Below, piece by piece: positions 32,849 to 43,193 of a stretch of 64,000 nucleotides of DNA. The notes below the pieces were generated by a model, which saw only the letters and a list, made by a program, of their open reading frames with translations, was not told the DNA's origin and ran no database searches. Position 1 is the stretch's first letter. Each line of letters begins with the position of its first letter. This DNA comes from Brevibacterium jeotgali. GTDB taxonomy: Bacteria > Actinomycetota > Actinomycetes > Actinomycetales > Brevibacteriaceae. The translations under genes and the position numbers were made by a program. Where the stretch lies: contig NZ_FXZM01000005.1 in the NCBI RefSeq assembly GCF_900169175.1, positions 186,001 to 250,000 of the forward strand, written 5' to 3'.

Positions 32849-35221
32849 ATGACCCACACCCACTCGACCCCGGCGGATTCCGCACCGGCACGAACAGCGG
32901 CTCCCGCTTCGGACGACTCGGACAAGAGGGTCAAGGAGACCGTCGGATTCGCCGCACAGAATCCGGATGTCGACCAGCCGTACGCGGAGCTGGGACTGAA
33001 GAGCGATGAGTACCAGAGGATCCGCGAGGTGCTCGGGCGCCGCCCGACGTCGGCGGAACTCGCGATGTACTCCGTCATGTGGTCCGAGCACTGCTCCTAC
33101 AAGTCCTCGAAGGTCCACCTCCGCAAGTTCGGCGAGAACGTCACCGACGACATGAAGAAGGACCTGCTGGTCGGGATCGGCGAGAACGCGGGCGTCGTCG
33201 ACATCGGCGACGGCTGGGCCGTCACCTTCAAGGTGGAGAGCCACAACAGCCCCAGCTATGTCGAGCCCTACCAGGGCGCTGCGACCGGCGTCGGCGGCAT
33301 CGTGCGCGACATCATCTCCATGGGCGCACGTCCCGTGGCCGTCATGGACCAGCTGCGCTTCGGCGAGATCGACCACCCGGACACCGCCCGTGTCCTCCCC
33401 GGCGTCGTCGGCGGCATCAGCGGGTACGGCAACAGCCTCGGCCTGCCGAACATCGGCGGCGAGACAGTCTTCGACGCCAGCTACCAGGGCAACCCGCTCG
33501 TCAATGCTCTGGCTGTGGGAGTCCTCCGCCACGAGGACATCCGCCTGGCCAACGCGTCCGGCACCGGCAACAAGGTCGTCCTCTTCGGCGCCCGCACGGG
33601 CGGCGACGGGATCGGCGGCGCGTCGATCCTCGCCTCTGAGTCGTTCGACGACACGAAGCCCTCCAAGCGCCCCGCGGTCCAGGTGGGCGATCCCTTCGCG
33701 GAGAAGGTGCTCATCGAGTGCTGCCTCGAGCTCTTCCGCGCGGGCACCGTCGAAGGCATCCAGGACCTCGGCGCCGCCGGGATCAGCTGTGCGACGTCCG
33801 AACTCGCATCGAACGGCGACGGCGGCATGCACATCACCCTCGAGGACGTCCTCCTCCGCGATCCGACGCTCACTCCCGAAGAGATCCTCATGTCGGAGTC
33901 CCAGGAGCGGATGATGGCCGTCGTCCGCCCGGACCGGCTCGAGGAGTTCCTCGCGATCACCGGCAAGTGGGAGGTCGAGGCGAGCGTGCTGGGCGAGGTG
34001 ACCGACACCGAGCGCCTGGTCATCGAATGGCACGGCGACGTCATCGTCGACGTGCCGCCGCGCTCCGTCGCCCACGACGGCCCCGTCTACGACCGTCCGA
34101 TGGAGGTCCCCTCGTGGACCGACGCGACGCGTCAGGACACGGTGTCCGCCGCGGGGCTCGCCAAGCCTCAGACCGACCAGGAGGTCCGCGACACGCTGCT
34201 CACCCTGATCGGCTCCCCCAACCTGGCCTCGAAGGAATGGATCACGCAGCAGTACGACCGGTATGTGCAGGGCAACACGGCCCTGTCGTTCCCGGACGAC
34301 GCAGGAGTGATCCGCGTGGACGAGCAGACGGGGCGCGGGATCGCCCTGGCCACGGATGCGAACGGCCGGTACAGCTTCCTCAGTCCCTCGGAGGGCGCCA
34401 AGCTCGCCCTGTCGGAGGCCTACAGGAACGTCGCGACCTCCGGCGCCCGACCCCTGGCCGTGACCGACTGCCTCAACTTCGGTTCCCCCGAGGACCCGGC
34501 GATCATGTGGCAGTTCGGGCAGACCGTGGACGGCCTGTCCTCGGCATGTGTGGACTTCGGCATCCCCGTCACCGGCGGCAATGTCTCCATGTACAACCAG
34601 ACGGGATCCACCGCCATCCACCCGACCCCGGTCGTGGGCGTGCTCGGTGTGTTCGACGACGTCGGACGGGCCACCCCCAGCGGCTGGCGCCTGCCCGGCC
34701 AGACGATCTACCTGCTGGGCACCACGGAGGATGAGCTGGACGGGTCCGCATGGGCGGACGTGGTCCACAGCCATCTGGGAGGGGTTCCGCCGCAGTACCG
34801 ACCGTCCGCGGAGCGCGGCCTCGCGGAGATCCTCATCAACGCATCGCGCGACGGCATGATCGATGCCGCGCACGACCTGTCCGAGGGCGGTCTCGCCCAG
34901 GCGCTCGTGGAGTCCTCGCTGCGGTGGGGCGCAGGTGCGCGGGTCTGGCTCACGGAGCTGCTCGAGCGCGACGGGATCGACCTCTTCACGGCGCTGTTCT
35001 CCGAATCGACGGCGCGTGCGATCGTCGCGGTGCCCCGCAGCGAAGAGGTGCGCTTCTCCGACATGTGCACGGCTCGCCGCTTCCCGTTCGTGCGGATCGG
35101 CATGACCGACACGGGCGATGAGTCGCACCCGAACGCACTCGAGTTCGTCGACCACTTCACGCTGACGCTGGACGAGCTGTCTGCCGCACACGGCGCGGCC
35201 CTCCCCCGCCACTTCGGCTGA
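32849..35221 (+). CDS. purL: Phosphoribosylformylglycinamidine synthase, synthetase subunit PurL
   Basis: The 790-residue protein is the large subunit of the PurLQS FGAM synthase. Landmarks: [12 protein letters not shown] near residue 76, [49 protein letters not shown], and in the second half [12 protein letters not shown] and [14 protein letters not shown]. The first 45 residues are a hydrophilic Thr/Ser/Ala extension. A TAGGAT box at 32803-32808 gives a short leader; GAGG lies just 3 bases before the ATG. It is separated from purQ by three unrelated genes. Confidence 0.96.
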   Translation: MTHTHSTPADSAPARTAAPASDDSDKRVKETVGFAAQNPDVDQPYAELGLKSDEYQRIREVLGRRPTSAELAMYSVMWSEHCSYKSSKVHLRKFGENVTDDMKKDLLVGIGENAGVVDIGDGWAVTFKVESHNSPSYVEPYQGAATGVGGIVRDIISMGARPVAVMDQLRFGEIDHPDTARVLPGVVGGISGYGNSLGLPNIGGETVFDASYQGNPLVNALAVGVLRHEDIRLANASGTGNKVVLFGARTGGDGIGGASILASESFDDTKPSKRPAVQVGDPFAEKVLIECCLELFRAGTVEGIQDLGAAGISCATSELASNGDGGMHITLEDVLLRDPTLTPEEILMSESQERMMAVVRPDRLEEFLAITGKWEVEASVLGEVTDTERLVIEWHGDVIVDVPPRSVAHDGPVYDRPMEVPSWTDATRQDTVSAAGLAKPQTDQEVRDTLLTLIGSPNLASKEWITQQYDRYVQGNTALSFPDDAGVIRVDEQTGRGIALATDANGRYSFLSPSEGAKLALSEAYRNVATSGARPLAVTDCLNFGSPEDPAIMWQFGQTVDGLSSACVDFGIPVTGGNVSMYNQTGSTAIHPTPVVGVLGVFDDVGRATPSGWRLPGQTIYLLGTTEDELDGSAWADVVHSHLGGVPPQYRPSAERGLAEILINASRDGMIDAAHDLSEGGLAQALVESSLRWGAGARVWLTELLERDGIDLFTALFSESTARAIVAVPRSEEVRFSDMCTARRFPFVRIGMTDTGDESHPNALEFVDHFTLTLDELSAAHGAALPRHFG

Positions 35222-35240
35222 CGTCCTCGGACTCAGCGGC

Positions 35241-35268
35241 GAAGCCCCCGGCAGATGCCGGGGGCTTC
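35241..35268. terminator. Bidirectional terminator between purL and purA
   Basis: GAAGCCCCCGGC, loop AGAT, GCCGGGGGCTTC form a perfect 12-bp stem. Confidence 0.85.
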
Positions 35269-35293
35269 ACTCATCCACTGATGCGGTGCGCTG

Positions 35294-35314
35294 CCGCGGG
35301 TCCGAAGCCCGCGG
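35294..35314 (-). terminator. Second hairpin, 3' of purA
   Basis: CCGCGGG (35294-35300) and CCCGCGG (35308-35314) can pair around a 7-base loop 10 bases beyond the purA stop. Confidence 0.5.
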
Positions 35315-35323
35315 TGGTCTTCG

Positions 35324-36610
35324 TCAGTCGATGAGGTCGTGGCGCACGATCGACTGCTCACGATCGGGGCCGACGCCGATCACGGAGATCCGGCAGCCTG
35401 ACAGGCGCTCGAGCGCCTCGACGTATGCCTGAGCGTTCGGAGGCAGGTCCTCGAAGGTCCTGGCCCCGGTGATGTCCGACTGCCACCCGTCGAAGTGTTC
35501 GAAGATCGGCTTCGCGTGGTGGAAGCCGGTCTGCGTCATCGGCATCTCGTCCTCGCGTACGCCGTCGACGTCGTACGCGACGCACACCGGGATGGTCTCG
35601 AGCTCGGACAGGACGTCGAGCTTCGTGAGCACGTAGTCGGTGAAGCCGTTCACGCGTGCCGCGTAGCGGGCGACGACCGCGTCGTACCAGCCGCACCGGC
35701 GCGGACGACCCGTGTTGACGCCGAACTCTCCGCCCTTCGTCTGCAGGTGCTCGCCCATCGCGTCGAAGAGCTCTGTGGGGAACGGTCCTGCACCCACACG
35801 GGTGGTGTACGCCTTGACGATGCCGACGACGCGGTTGATCCGCGTCGGACCGATCCCGGCCCCCACACATGCTCCGCCCGCCGTGGGGTTCGACGACGTC
35901 ACGAAGGGGTACGTCCCGTGGTCCACGTCGAGCATGGTCGCCTGGCCGCCCTCCATGACGACCAGCTCGTCACGGTCCAGCGCCTCGTTCACCAGACGGG
36001 AGGTGTCCGTGACGTACGGCTGCAGGCGGTCCGCGAACGACAGGAAGTAGTCGACGGTCTCATCGGTGAGGATCGCCCGACGGTTGTAGACCTTCACGAG
36101 CAGCTCGTTCTTCTGCCGCAGCGCACCCTCGACCTTCTGGCGGAGGATCGACTCGTCGAAGAGGTCCTGGACGCGGATGCCCAGACGACCGGCCTTGTCC
36201 GAGTACGTCGGGCCGATCCCCCGGCCCGTCGTCCCGATGGCGCGCTTCCCCAGGAAGCGCTCGGTGACCTTGTCGATCACCTGGTGGTAGGGAGCCACGA
36301 GGTGCGCATCCGCAGACACGCGCAGCTTCGACGTGTCGGCTCCGCGGGACTCGAGCATGTCGATCTCTTCGAACAGCGCCTCGAGGTTGACGACGACGCC
36401 GTTGCCGATCACCGGTGTGACGTTGGGAGACAGGATGCCGGCGGGAAGGAGCTTCAGCTCGTACTTCTCACCGCCGACGACGACGGTGTGTCCGGCGTTG
36501 TTGCCGCCGTTCGGCTTGACGACGTAGTCGACTCGGGTGCCGAGGATGTCCGTCGTCTTCCCCTTGCCCTCATCGCCCCACTGGGCGCCGACGACGACTA
36601 ATGCTGGCAC
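35324..36610 (-). CDS. purA: Adenylosuccinate synthetase
   Basis: The 428-residue enzyme converts IMP, aspartate and GTP to adenylosuccinate. It starts [20 protein letters not shown] with the P-loop GDEGKGK, then [28 protein letters not shown], and [24 protein letters not shown]. The GTG at 36610 is preceded by AGGTGATC, a perfect anti-Shine-Dalgarno complement. Length equals the family norm. It lies convergent to purL and divergent from the tyrosine phosphatase gene. Confidence 0.97.
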   Translation of the reverse strand: MPALVVVGAQWGDEGKGKTTDILGTRVDYVVKPNGGNNAGHTVVVGGEKYELKLLPAGILSPNVTPVIGNGVVVNLEALFEEIDMLESRGADTSKLRVSADAHLVAPYHQVIDKVTERFLGKRAIGTTGRGIGPTYSDKAGRLGIRVQDLFDESILRQKVEGALRQKNELLVKVYNRRAILTDETVDYFLSFADRLQPYVTDTSRLVNEALDRDELVVMEGGQATMLDVDHGTYPFVTSSNPTAGGACVGAGIGPTRINRVVGIVKAYTTRVGAGPFPTELFDAMGEHLQTKGGEFGVNTGRPRRCGWYDAVVARYAARVNGFTDYVLTKLDVLSELETIPVCVAYDVDGVREDEMPMTQTGFHHAKPIFEHFDGWQSDITGARTFEDLPPNAQAYVEALERLSGCRISVIGVGPDREQSIVRHDLID

Positions 36611-36725
36611 TGCGATCACCTCACGCGGAAGACGGACTATGCGGGCCAAGCCTACCGCTCGCAGGCCGCCGCGGAACGCATCGTCCCTGCAGACACGCTC
36701 TGTTCACCTGGTCGAGGACGGTCGT

Positions 36726-36731
36726 TATGAT
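36726..36731 (+). promoter_or_regulatory. Leaderless-type -10 box for the phosphatase gene
   Basis: TATGAT ends 7 bases before the ATG at 36739, with no ribosome-binding site. It is the closest to consensus TATAAT of the leaderless set. Confidence 0.6.
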
Positions 36732-36738
36732 CAGCGGC

Positions 36739-37242
36739 ATGGTCGACGTCCTCTTCCTCTGCACCGGGAACATCTGCCGATCCGCCTATGCTGAGCGCCG
36801 CGCGCGGCAGCTGTTCCCCGGGTCGGCCATCGCCAGCGCCGGCACTCACGCGATGCGCGGGTGGGGCGTGGATGAGAACCTGGCAGAGGTGCTCATCGAG
36901 CGCGGCGGCACGGCGGACGGGTTCAGCGCACGGCAGCTGACGGAGCCGATCGCACGCGAGTCCCGGCTGATCCTCTGCGCGACGCGCGAGCACCGCGCAT
37001 TCGTCCTGGATGCATGGCCCGACCTCGCCGACCGGACCTTCGTCATGAGGGCGTACGCGCAGGATCTGGGGACAGCGCCGAGGTCCCCACTGTGGAGCGC
37101 GCTGCCTCCGGCGGATGGTCGCCCCGCGCTCACGCGCAGGGACGACATCGCGGACCCGTACCGTCTGGGGTCCCCCGAGGCGGTACGGACCGCCGACGAG
37201 ATCGACGAGGTGCTCCGTGCTGTCGAGCAGGCGCGGGGCTGA
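36739..37242 (+). CDS. Low-molecular-weight protein-tyrosine phosphatase
   Basis: The 167-residue protein starts MVDVLFLCTGNICRSAYAER, with the P-loop CTGNICRS (nucleophile Cys8, Arg14), and ends with the general-acid Asp in DDIADPYRLG. It is of the arsenate-reductase-like LMW PTP fold used in actinobacteria to dephosphorylate tyrosine-kinase targets, often in polysaccharide export. Monocistronic, and its stop lies 3 bases from that of the convergent aldolase gene. Confidence 0.92.
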   Translation: MVDVLFLCTGNICRSAYAERRARQLFPGSAIASAGTHAMRGWGVDENLAEVLIERGGTADGFSARQLTEPIARESRLILCATREHRAFVLDAWPDLADRTFVMRAYAQDLGTAPRSPLWSALPPADGRPALTRRDDIADPYRLGSPEAVRTADEIDEVLRAVEQARG

Positions 37243-37245
37243 CGC

Positions 37246-38268
37246 TCAGGCCATGCGGTTGCCGGCCGAGCCGAGGTGCCGGCACGCCTCGGCGATGCGG
37301 TCCGCCATCGAGGCCTCGGCGGCCTTCCCCCATGCACGGGGGTCGTACATCTTCTTGTCGCCCACATCCCCGTCGATCTTGAGGATGCCGTCGTAGTTCT
37401 TCATGACGTGGTCGACGACCGGGCGGGTGAACGCGTACTGCGTGTCCGTGTCGATGTTCATCTTCACCACGCCGTGGCGCACCGCCGTCGCGATGTCCTG
37501 CTCGGAGGAGCCCGACCCGCCGTGGAAGACGAGGTCGAACGGCCGCTCCCTGCCGACCTCGGCACCGATCGTCTCCTGGATCTCGCCCAGGAGCTCAGGA
37601 CGCAGCTTCACGTGCCCCGGCTTGTACACGCCGTGCACGTTGCCGAACGTGAGAGCCGTGAGATAGCGGCCCTTCTCACCCGAGCCGAGCGCCTCGATCG
37701 TCGCCCGGGCGTCGTCGACGGTCGTGTAGAGCTTCTCGTTGATCTCGTTCTCCACGCCGTCCTCCTCACCGCCGACGACGCCGATCTCGATCTCGAGCAG
37801 CGTGTTCGCCTGATTCGACAGCTCGAGCAGCTCCTCCGCGATCGTGAGGTTCTCCTTCAGCGGCACGGCGGATCCGTCCCACATGTGCGAGCCGAAGAGG
37901 GGCCCCTCGCCGCGCTTCACCCGTTCGCGGGAGACCTCGAGCAGCGGCTTCACCCAGTCCTCGACAGCGTCCTTGGGCGCGTGGTCGGTGTGGAGGGCGA
38001 TGTTGACATCGAAGGACTTCGCCACTTCGTGGGCGTACACCGCGAAGGCGATCGCACCTCGGACCCGGTCCTTGACGGTCGGCCCGGAGAGGTACTCCGA
38101 CCCGCCCGTCGAGACCTGGATGATGCCGTCGGACTCCGCCTCCGCGAATCCCCGGATCGCCGCATTGATCGTCTGCGACGACGTGCAGTTGACCGCCGGG
38201 TACGCGAAGCCGTTCGCCTTCGCACGGTCGATGAGTTCGGAGTAGACCTCGGGGGTGGCGATGGGCAT
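37246..38268 (-). CDS. fba: Class II fructose-bisphosphate aldolase
   Basis: The 340-residue zinc aldolase cleaves fructose-1,6-bisphosphate to GAP and DHAP. It begins MPIATPEVYSELIDRAKANG; zinc ligands are in ALHTDHAPKDAVEDW, LTFGNVHGVYKPGH and LVFHGGSGSSEQDI, with the phosphate-binding NIDTDTQYAFTRPV. The sequence matches the long (class IIA) type found in actinobacteria and E. coli FbaA. GAAGGAGTC precedes the ATG at 38268. Confidence 0.96.
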   Translation of the reverse strand: MPIATPEVYSELIDRAKANGFAYPAVNCTSSQTINAAIRGFAEAESDGIIQVSTGGSEYLSGPTVKDRVRGAIAFAVYAHEVAKSFDVNIALHTDHAPKDAVEDWVKPLLEVSRERVKRGEGPLFGSHMWDGSAVPLKENLTIAEELLELSNQANTLLEIEIGVVGGEEDGVENEINEKLYTTVDDARATIEALGSGEKGRYLTALTFGNVHGVYKPGHVKLRPELLGEIQETIGAEVGRERPFDLVFHGGSGSSEQDIATAVRHGVVKMNIDTDTQYAFTRPVVDHVMKNYDGILKIDGDVGDKKMYDPRAWGKAAEASMADRIAEACRHLGSAGNRMA

Positions 38269-38351
38269 GACGACTCCTTCTGTCTGAGGCTGTTGTGCCT
38301 CATGGTTCCATCCCGCCGCGGAATCCTCCACCGCGAACGGCCGGGGCGGGA

Positions 38352-40334
38352 CTACCCCCGCTTGAAGCGTGCGAGGAGCCCCCGCGCGCGGCCCTCGCCG
38401 CTGTGCTCCTCCTGCGGCGGCCGATCCTGTGCGGAACGGTCGAACGGCCCCGTCGTGCGCGCGAGCCGGTAGTCGATCCGGTCGTCGATCCGCGTATCGA
38501 CCTGGCGGCCGAGCGTGTCGTCGAAGTCCTCGGCCAGCTGCTCGCTGAACCACTCGTAGCGCGCCCGCCGTTCGAGCTCGTCGCGCCGCGCCTGGTCCGC
38601 ACTGAGGCTCCGGAAGGTCGCCCAGCACATCAGGAGGAGGATCACGCTGAAGGGAAGCGCGGTGATCAGCGACCCTGCCTGCAGCGCGGTCAGCCCGCCC
38701 GACAGCAGGAGCGCGATCGCCAGCAGTCCCTCGAGCAGCGCGAACATCACGCGGGACCACGTCGGGGGGTTCGGATGTCCGCCCGAGGCCAGCATGTCGA
38801 CCACGAGCGAACCCGAATCCGATGAGGTGATGAAGAAGATCGCCACGAGGATGATCGCGATCACCGACAGGATCCCGCCCAGGGGGAGGCCTCCGAGCAT
38901 GTCGAAGAGAGCCGCCTCGGGGAGGACGCCCTCCTCGCCGACCAGGTCACCGGCACCGAACAGCTGGCGGTACAGCCCGGCTCCCCCGATCACCGAGAAC
39001 CAGAAGAAGCCGACGGTGGTGGGCACCAGCAGCACGCCGGCGATGAACTGGCGGATGGTACGTCCACGCGAGATGCGCGCGATGAACACGCCGACGAAGG
39101 GCGCCCAGGCCATCCACCAGCCCCAGTAGAAGATCGTCCAGCTCGCGGCCCAGTCGGCTCCCGCATCGCCGGTGTAGGCGCCCGCGTCCAGGGTCATGCC
39201 GAGGACTTCGGAGAAGTAGACGCCGAGCGACTGCGCGAAGTTCTGGAACAGGAAGAGCGTCGGTCCCAGCAGCAGCACGGAGATCAGCAGCAGTCCCGCC
39301 AACGACAGGTTGATGTTGGACAGCCACTTGATGCCCGTGCCAAGACCGGTGATGACGGAGGCCGTCGCGAGGAAGGTGATGACCACGACGAGTATGACCA
39401 GCAGCGTGTTGCTCGCCGTGTCGACCACGCCCATCGACATCAGGCCCGACGAGATCTGCTGCACGCCGAGTCCCAGGGACGTCGCGATGCCGAACAGTGT
39501 GCCGAAGATGGCCAGGACGTCGACCACGTCGCCGAGCCAGCCCTTGACACGATCCCCGAAGAGGGGCTCGAGCGCCCAGCGGATCGAGACCGGACGGCCC
39601 CGGCGATGGATCGCATACGCCAGGGCCAGGCCGATGACGGCGTAGGCGGCCCAGGGATGCAGGCCCCAGTGCACGAAGGTCTGTGCCATGGCCAGCTGGG
39701 CCACGTCGATCTCCATCCCCGGGATGACCGAGGTGATGCCCTCCGCGGTGGTCTCAGTGCCCGGCCAGCCGGGCTTCGGTCCGCTGGTCGCGAACGTCAG
39801 CGGCTCGCCGACGCTGTAGAAGACCAGGCCGATGCCCATACCCGCGGCGAAGAGCATGGCGAACCAGGAGAACACGCCGAACTCGGGCTTCTCGCCGTCC
39901 TTGCCGAGCGTGATCCTGCCGAACCTGGAGAACGCGATGACGATCACGAAGACGATGAAGACCGCGATGACGATCTGGTAGAACCAGCCCAGGTTGCTGA
40001 CGATCCAGTTCTGCGTCCCCGTGAGCGCCGTGTCCGCAGCCTGTGGGAAGACGATGGCGAACAGCGCGAAGGCGAGGACGATGATCAGCGACGGCCAGAA
40101 CACGGCCGGAGCGATGCTCCCCCTGCCCAGCCGCACCCCCTGGTGCTTGAGCTTCTCCGTGATCTCCGCATCCGTGTCCGTGTCCGAGATCGGCGCCGGC
40201 GCGGGATCTGCTGTGGGGGCGGCACCGGCGCCTGCCGACGCTCCCGGACCAGCAGTGGGGCCCGAGGCATCCGCCGGCTCTGCGGAGGGCACTCCCTCCC
40301 CTGTCGCGACATGGTCATCGTCCGCTGTGGACAT
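38352..40334 (-). CDS. BCCT-family betaine/carnitine/choline transporter
   Basis: The 660-residue protein has twelve predicted helices with BCCT signatures: FAAGMGIGLVFYSVGEPL, the Trp-rich FYWGWWMAWAPFVGVFIARI and ISRGRTIRQFIAGVLLVP, and TSSDSGSLVVDMLASGG. It is a sodium- or proton-coupled uptake system for betaine-like osmolytes. The N-terminal 75 residues are Pro/Ala/Gly/Asp-rich and the C-terminal 100 are charged, both cytosolic, as in osmosensing BetP. GGAGG sits 6 bases before the ATG at 40334. A 20-base palindrome lies 35 bases upstream. Confidence 0.92.
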   Translation of the reverse strand: MSTADDDHVATGEGVPSAEPADASGPTAGPGASAGAGAAPTADPAPAPISDTDTDAEITEKLKHQGVRLGRGSIAPAVFWPSLIIVLAFALFAIVFPQAADTALTGTQNWIVSNLGWFYQIVIAVFIVFVIVIAFSRFGRITLGKDGEKPEFGVFSWFAMLFAAGMGIGLVFYSVGEPLTFATSGPKPGWPGTETTAEGITSVIPGMEIDVAQLAMAQTFVHWGLHPWAAYAVIGLALAYAIHRRGRPVSIRWALEPLFGDRVKGWLGDVVDVLAIFGTLFGIATSLGLGVQQISSGLMSMGVVDTASNTLLVILVVVITFLATASVITGLGTGIKWLSNINLSLAGLLLISVLLLGPTLFLFQNFAQSLGVYFSEVLGMTLDAGAYTGDAGADWAASWTIFYWGWWMAWAPFVGVFIARISRGRTIRQFIAGVLLVPTTVGFFWFSVIGGAGLYRQLFGAGDLVGEEGVLPEAALFDMLGGLPLGGILSVIAIILVAIFFITSSDSGSLVVDMLASGGHPNPPTWSRVMFALLEGLLAIALLLSGGLTALQAGSLITALPFSVILLLMCWATFRSLSADQARRDELERRARYEWFSEQLAEDFDDTLGRQVDTRIDDRIDYRLARTTGPFDRSAQDRPPQEEHSGEGRARGLLARFKRG

Positions 40335-40369
40335 GGATTCCTCCCCTGGCCCGATCCTCCACCACGCCC

Positions 40370-40389
40370 CCCACTGCCGAGGCAGTGGG
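40370..40389. promoter_or_regulatory. 20-bp palindrome upstream of the BCCT gene
   Basis: CCCACTGCCGAGGCAGTGGG is a 9-bp inverted repeat with a 2-base centre, 36 bases upstream of the BCCT start codon. It could be an operator or an RNA hairpin in the leader. The rest of the 219-base divergent gap shows nothing else except the MFS -10 box. Confidence 0.5.
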
Positions 40390-40541
40390 CTCTGCGGCGA
40401 ATTCGAGCGTCGTCGTCGTTCGCTGCACTGGCTCCAGTGAAACAAGAATCCGGGCTACTGTCACGAAGACGGGGGAGACCGCCGGTTCACGGATGCGGCG
40501 TGCGCGCGTCTCCTCCGGTCGGGTCAGCCCTCTGGGCGCAC

Positions 40542-40547
40542 TACTCT
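40542..40547 (+). promoter_or_regulatory. Leaderless-type -10 box for the UMF1-like MFS gene
   Basis: TACTCT ends 6 bases before the ATG at 40554. Confidence 0.55.
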
Positions 40548-40553
40548 GGAGCC

Positions 40554-41897
40554 ATGCTGAGAACTGGAGGCCGTCGGGCCGTTGCCTCGTGGGCACTCTG
40601 GGACTGGGGATCCGCCTCCTTCAACGCAGTCATCGTGACGTTCGTCTTCGCGCCGTACCTGACCACGGGTGTCGCTGCGACGGAGGAGGCGGGTTCACAG
40701 GCGCTGGGCTGGGCCACAGCCGCCGCGGGGCTCGTCATCGCCCTCGTCGCTCCCGCTGCCGGCACCCGCGCCGATGCGGGGGGACGGCACAGATTCTGGC
40801 TGGGCTTCCACACGTTCGTCGTCGTCGCCTGCATGGCCGCGATGTTCTTCGTCAGGGACACCCCGGGGCACCTGTGGCTGGGCCTGGTCCTCCTGGCACT
40901 CGGCAATGTGTTCTTCGAGTTCGCCGAAGTGTCGTACAACAGCATCCTCCTGTCGGTGTCCACCCCCAGCACCGTCGGCCGGATCTCCGGGATCGGCTGG
41001 GGCATGGGCTACCTCGGCGGACTGGCCCTCCTCGTCCTCCTCCTCTTCACCGTCATCAACCCGGAGGTCGGCTGGTTCGGCGCGGTCGACGAGGACGGGC
41101 TGCGCTACCGCATCGTGGCGGTGCTCGCCGCGGCGTGGTTCGCGGTCTTCGCACTGCCCGTCCTCTTCTTCGCTCCTCGTTCGCCCGTCCCGTCCGGATC
41201 CGAAGACTCAGGCCAGGCCGCGGCGCGCGGGCAGTCGGGACTGTTCAGCAGCATCCGACTCTTCCTGGCCGACTACCGCCGCCTCATCCGTCGCATCGTC
41301 AGGATGTGGCGCGAGGACCGCCTGACTCTGCGCTTCCTCATCGCCTCCGCGGTCTTCCGCGACGGCCTCGCGGCGATCTTCGCGTTCGCCGGGGTTTTGG
41401 CCGCCGGCTCCTACGGCCTCTCCGCGTCCGAGGTGATCATGCTGGGTGTCGCGGCGAACGTCTCCGCCGGGATCGGCGCGATCGCCGCGGGCTGGATCGA
41501 TGACAGGGTGGGATCCTCCGCGGTCATCATCACCGGACTCGTCTGCCTCATCGCTGGAACCGTCCCCATCGCGATCTCCGACTCGCCCGCCGTCTTCTGG
41601 ACCACCGCGGTGTTCATGTGCCTGTTCGTCGGTCCGGTCCAGTCCTCCTCACGCGCCTACCTCGCACGGATCACGCCCCCCGAGGAGGCCGGTGAGAACT
41701 TCGGCCTCTACGCGACCACGGGTCGCGCGGTCAGCTTCCTGGGGCCCGTCATGTTCGCGACGTTCATCGCGCTCCTGGGGTACCAGCGGGCAGGTGCTCT
41801 GGGCATCGCGCTGGTGCTGATCGCGGGCCTTCTGCTCTTCTGGACGTTGCGTCGGTCACAATCCGGGTCGCTGTCGGCTGAACGATCGTCCAGTTAA
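40554..41897 (+). CDS. MFS transporter, UMF1/Atg22-like family
   Basis: The 447-residue membrane protein starts with VASWALWDWGSASFNAVIVTFVF, the diagnostic WALYDWANSAF-like motif of the UMF1/Vacuole-effluxer Atg22 family, followed by PYLTTG, GTRADAGGRHRFWL and PVQSSSRAYLARITPPEEAGENFGLY in the second half. Eleven to twelve helices. Eukaryotic Atg22 exports amino acids from vacuoles; bacterial substrates are unknown. The start at 40554 is supported by the leaderless-type box and by the conserved N-terminus. Confidence 0.88.
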   Translation: MLRTGGRRAVASWALWDWGSASFNAVIVTFVFAPYLTTGVAATEEAGSQALGWATAAAGLVIALVAPAAGTRADAGGRHRFWLGFHTFVVVACMAAMFFVRDTPGHLWLGLVLLALGNVFFEFAEVSYNSILLSVSTPSTVGRISGIGWGMGYLGGLALLVLLLFTVINPEVGWFGAVDEDGLRYRIVAVLAAAWFAVFALPVLFFAPRSPVPSGSEDSGQAAARGQSGLFSSIRLFLADYRRLIRRIVRMWREDRLTLRFLIASAVFRDGLAAIFAFAGVLAAGSYGLSASEVIMLGVAANVSAGIGAIAAGWIDDRVGSSAVIITGLVCLIAGTVPIAISDSPAVFWTTAVFMCLFVGPVQSSSRAYLARITPPEEAGENFGLYATTGRAVSFLGPVMFATFIALLGYQRAGALGIALVLIAGLLLFWTLRRSQSGSLSAERSSS

Positions 41898-41901
41898 TTG
41901 G

Positions 41902-41940
41902 TAGAATCACTCCGACGATCGGCATCCGGCATGCGCCGGA
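41902..41940 (+). promoter_or_regulatory. Promoter box and palindrome upstream of the acyl-CoA dehydrogenase pair
   Basis: TAGAAT (41902-41907) is a good -10 hexamer giving a leader of about 55 bases. Within that leader TCCGGCATGCGCCGGA (41925-41940) is a 6-bp inverted repeat around ATGC, a candidate operator for a fatty-acid regulator. Confidence 0.5.
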
Positions 41941-41968
41941 GCGCCCCGATTCCCACACAGGAGTGTTC

Positions 41969-43162
41969 ATGGATCAGTTACTGAATCAGGAAGAGCGGGA
42001 GTTCGCTCAGCACATGCGCGACTTCTACCGCACCGAGATCCCTGAGGCGATCCGGTACAAGGTCGCCACCGGACAGGAGATGGGCAAGGACGACCTCGTC
42101 ACGACCCAGCGCATCCTCAACAAGCACGGGTACGCCGTGCCCAACTGGCCCGTCGAATGGGGCGGTCAGGACTGGACGCCCGTGCAGCGTCACATCTGGC
42201 TCGAGGAGATGCAGCTGGCATGCGTCCCCCAGCCGCTCGCATTCAACGCCTCCATGGTCGGCCCCGTCATCGCGGCATTCGGCAGCCAGGAGATCAAGGA
42301 GCGCTTCCTCCCGGCCACGGCCAACATCGACATCTGGTGGTCGCAGGGCTTCTCCGAGCCGGACGCCGGTTCGGACCTCGCGTCGCTGAAGACGTCCGCT
42401 GTCCGCAAGGGCGACGTCTACATCGTGAACGGCCAGAAGACCTGGACGACGCTGGGACAGTACGGCGACTGGATCTTCATGCTGGTCCGCACGGACCCGA
42501 CCGTGAAGAAGCAGGCCGGCATCTCGTTCCTCCTCATCGACATGACGACGCCCGGCGTCACGGTCCGGCCGATCGAGCTCATCGACGGCAGCGTCGAGGT
42601 CAACGAGGTCTTCTTCGACAACGTCGAAGTCCCCGTCGAGAACCTCGTGGGCGAGGAGAACAAGGGCTGGACGTACGCGAAGTTCCTCCTGGGCAACGAG
42701 CGCACCGGCATCGCCCGCATCGGCACATCGAAGGTGAACCTCGCACGCGCGAAGGCGTACGCGGCGATGACGAGGACGTCGCGCGGCACCCTCCTGGACG
42801 ACCCGATGTTCTCCGCACGCCTCACGAAGCTCGAGGCGCGTCTCACCGCTCTGGAATTCACCCAGCTGCGCATCCTGTCCACGCAGGTGGCGGGCAACGA
42901 CCAGCCGGACCCGCGGTCCTCCGTCCTCAAGCTGCACGGTTCGCAGCTGCAGCAGGACATCACCGAGCTGCTCGTCGACGTGCTGGGCCCGCAGGGCCTG
43001 GACTTCATCGAGGCGCCCGCCACGGCGGACGGCTTCACGGATCTGCCCACGGCATCGGTCGACGCGATCCGCGATTACTTCAACTACCGCAAGGTGACCA
43101 TCTACGGAGGCTCCTCCGAGGTCCAGCGCGGCATCATCAGCAAGGCCATCCTGGGCCTCTGA
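41969..43162 (+). CDS. Acyl-CoA dehydrogenase, subunit 1 of an adjacent pair
   Basis: The 397-residue flavoprotein shows the ACAD motifs WWSQGFSEPDAGSDLASL, TWTTLGQYGDWIFMLVRTD and the end motif TIYGGSSEVQRGIISKAILGL, where the position of the medium-chain catalytic Glu is Gly, as in actinobacterial FadE proteins using a Glu elsewhere. It oxidises an acyl-CoA to the 2-enoyl-CoA with FAD. The ATG at 41969 is preceded by AGGAG; a GTG at 41963 is less likely. The next gene encodes a second ACAD 31 bases downstream. Confidence 0.93.
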   Translation: MDQLLNQEEREFAQHMRDFYRTEIPEAIRYKVATGQEMGKDDLVTTQRILNKHGYAVPNWPVEWGGQDWTPVQRHIWLEEMQLACVPQPLAFNASMVGPVIAAFGSQEIKERFLPATANIDIWWSQGFSEPDAGSDLASLKTSAVRKGDVYIVNGQKTWTTLGQYGDWIFMLVRTDPTVKKQAGISFLLIDMTTPGVTVRPIELIDGSVEVNEVFFDNVEVPVENLVGEENKGWTYAKFLLGNERTGIARIGTSKVNLARAKAYAAMTRTSRGTLLDDPMFSARLTKLEARLTALEFTQLRILSTQVAGNDQPDPRSSVLKLHGSQLQQDITELLVDVLGPQGLDFIEAPATADGFTDLPTASVDAIRDYFNYRKVTIYGGSSEVQRGIISKAILGL

Positions 43163-43193
43163 CACATCGACTTCATCGGATTAGGAGACACAG

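Noticed and set aside
32825..35212. A 795-codon open frame antisense to purL
   Set aside because: Composition rich in Arg, His, Val and Asp without motifs; purL on the other strand is unmistakable.
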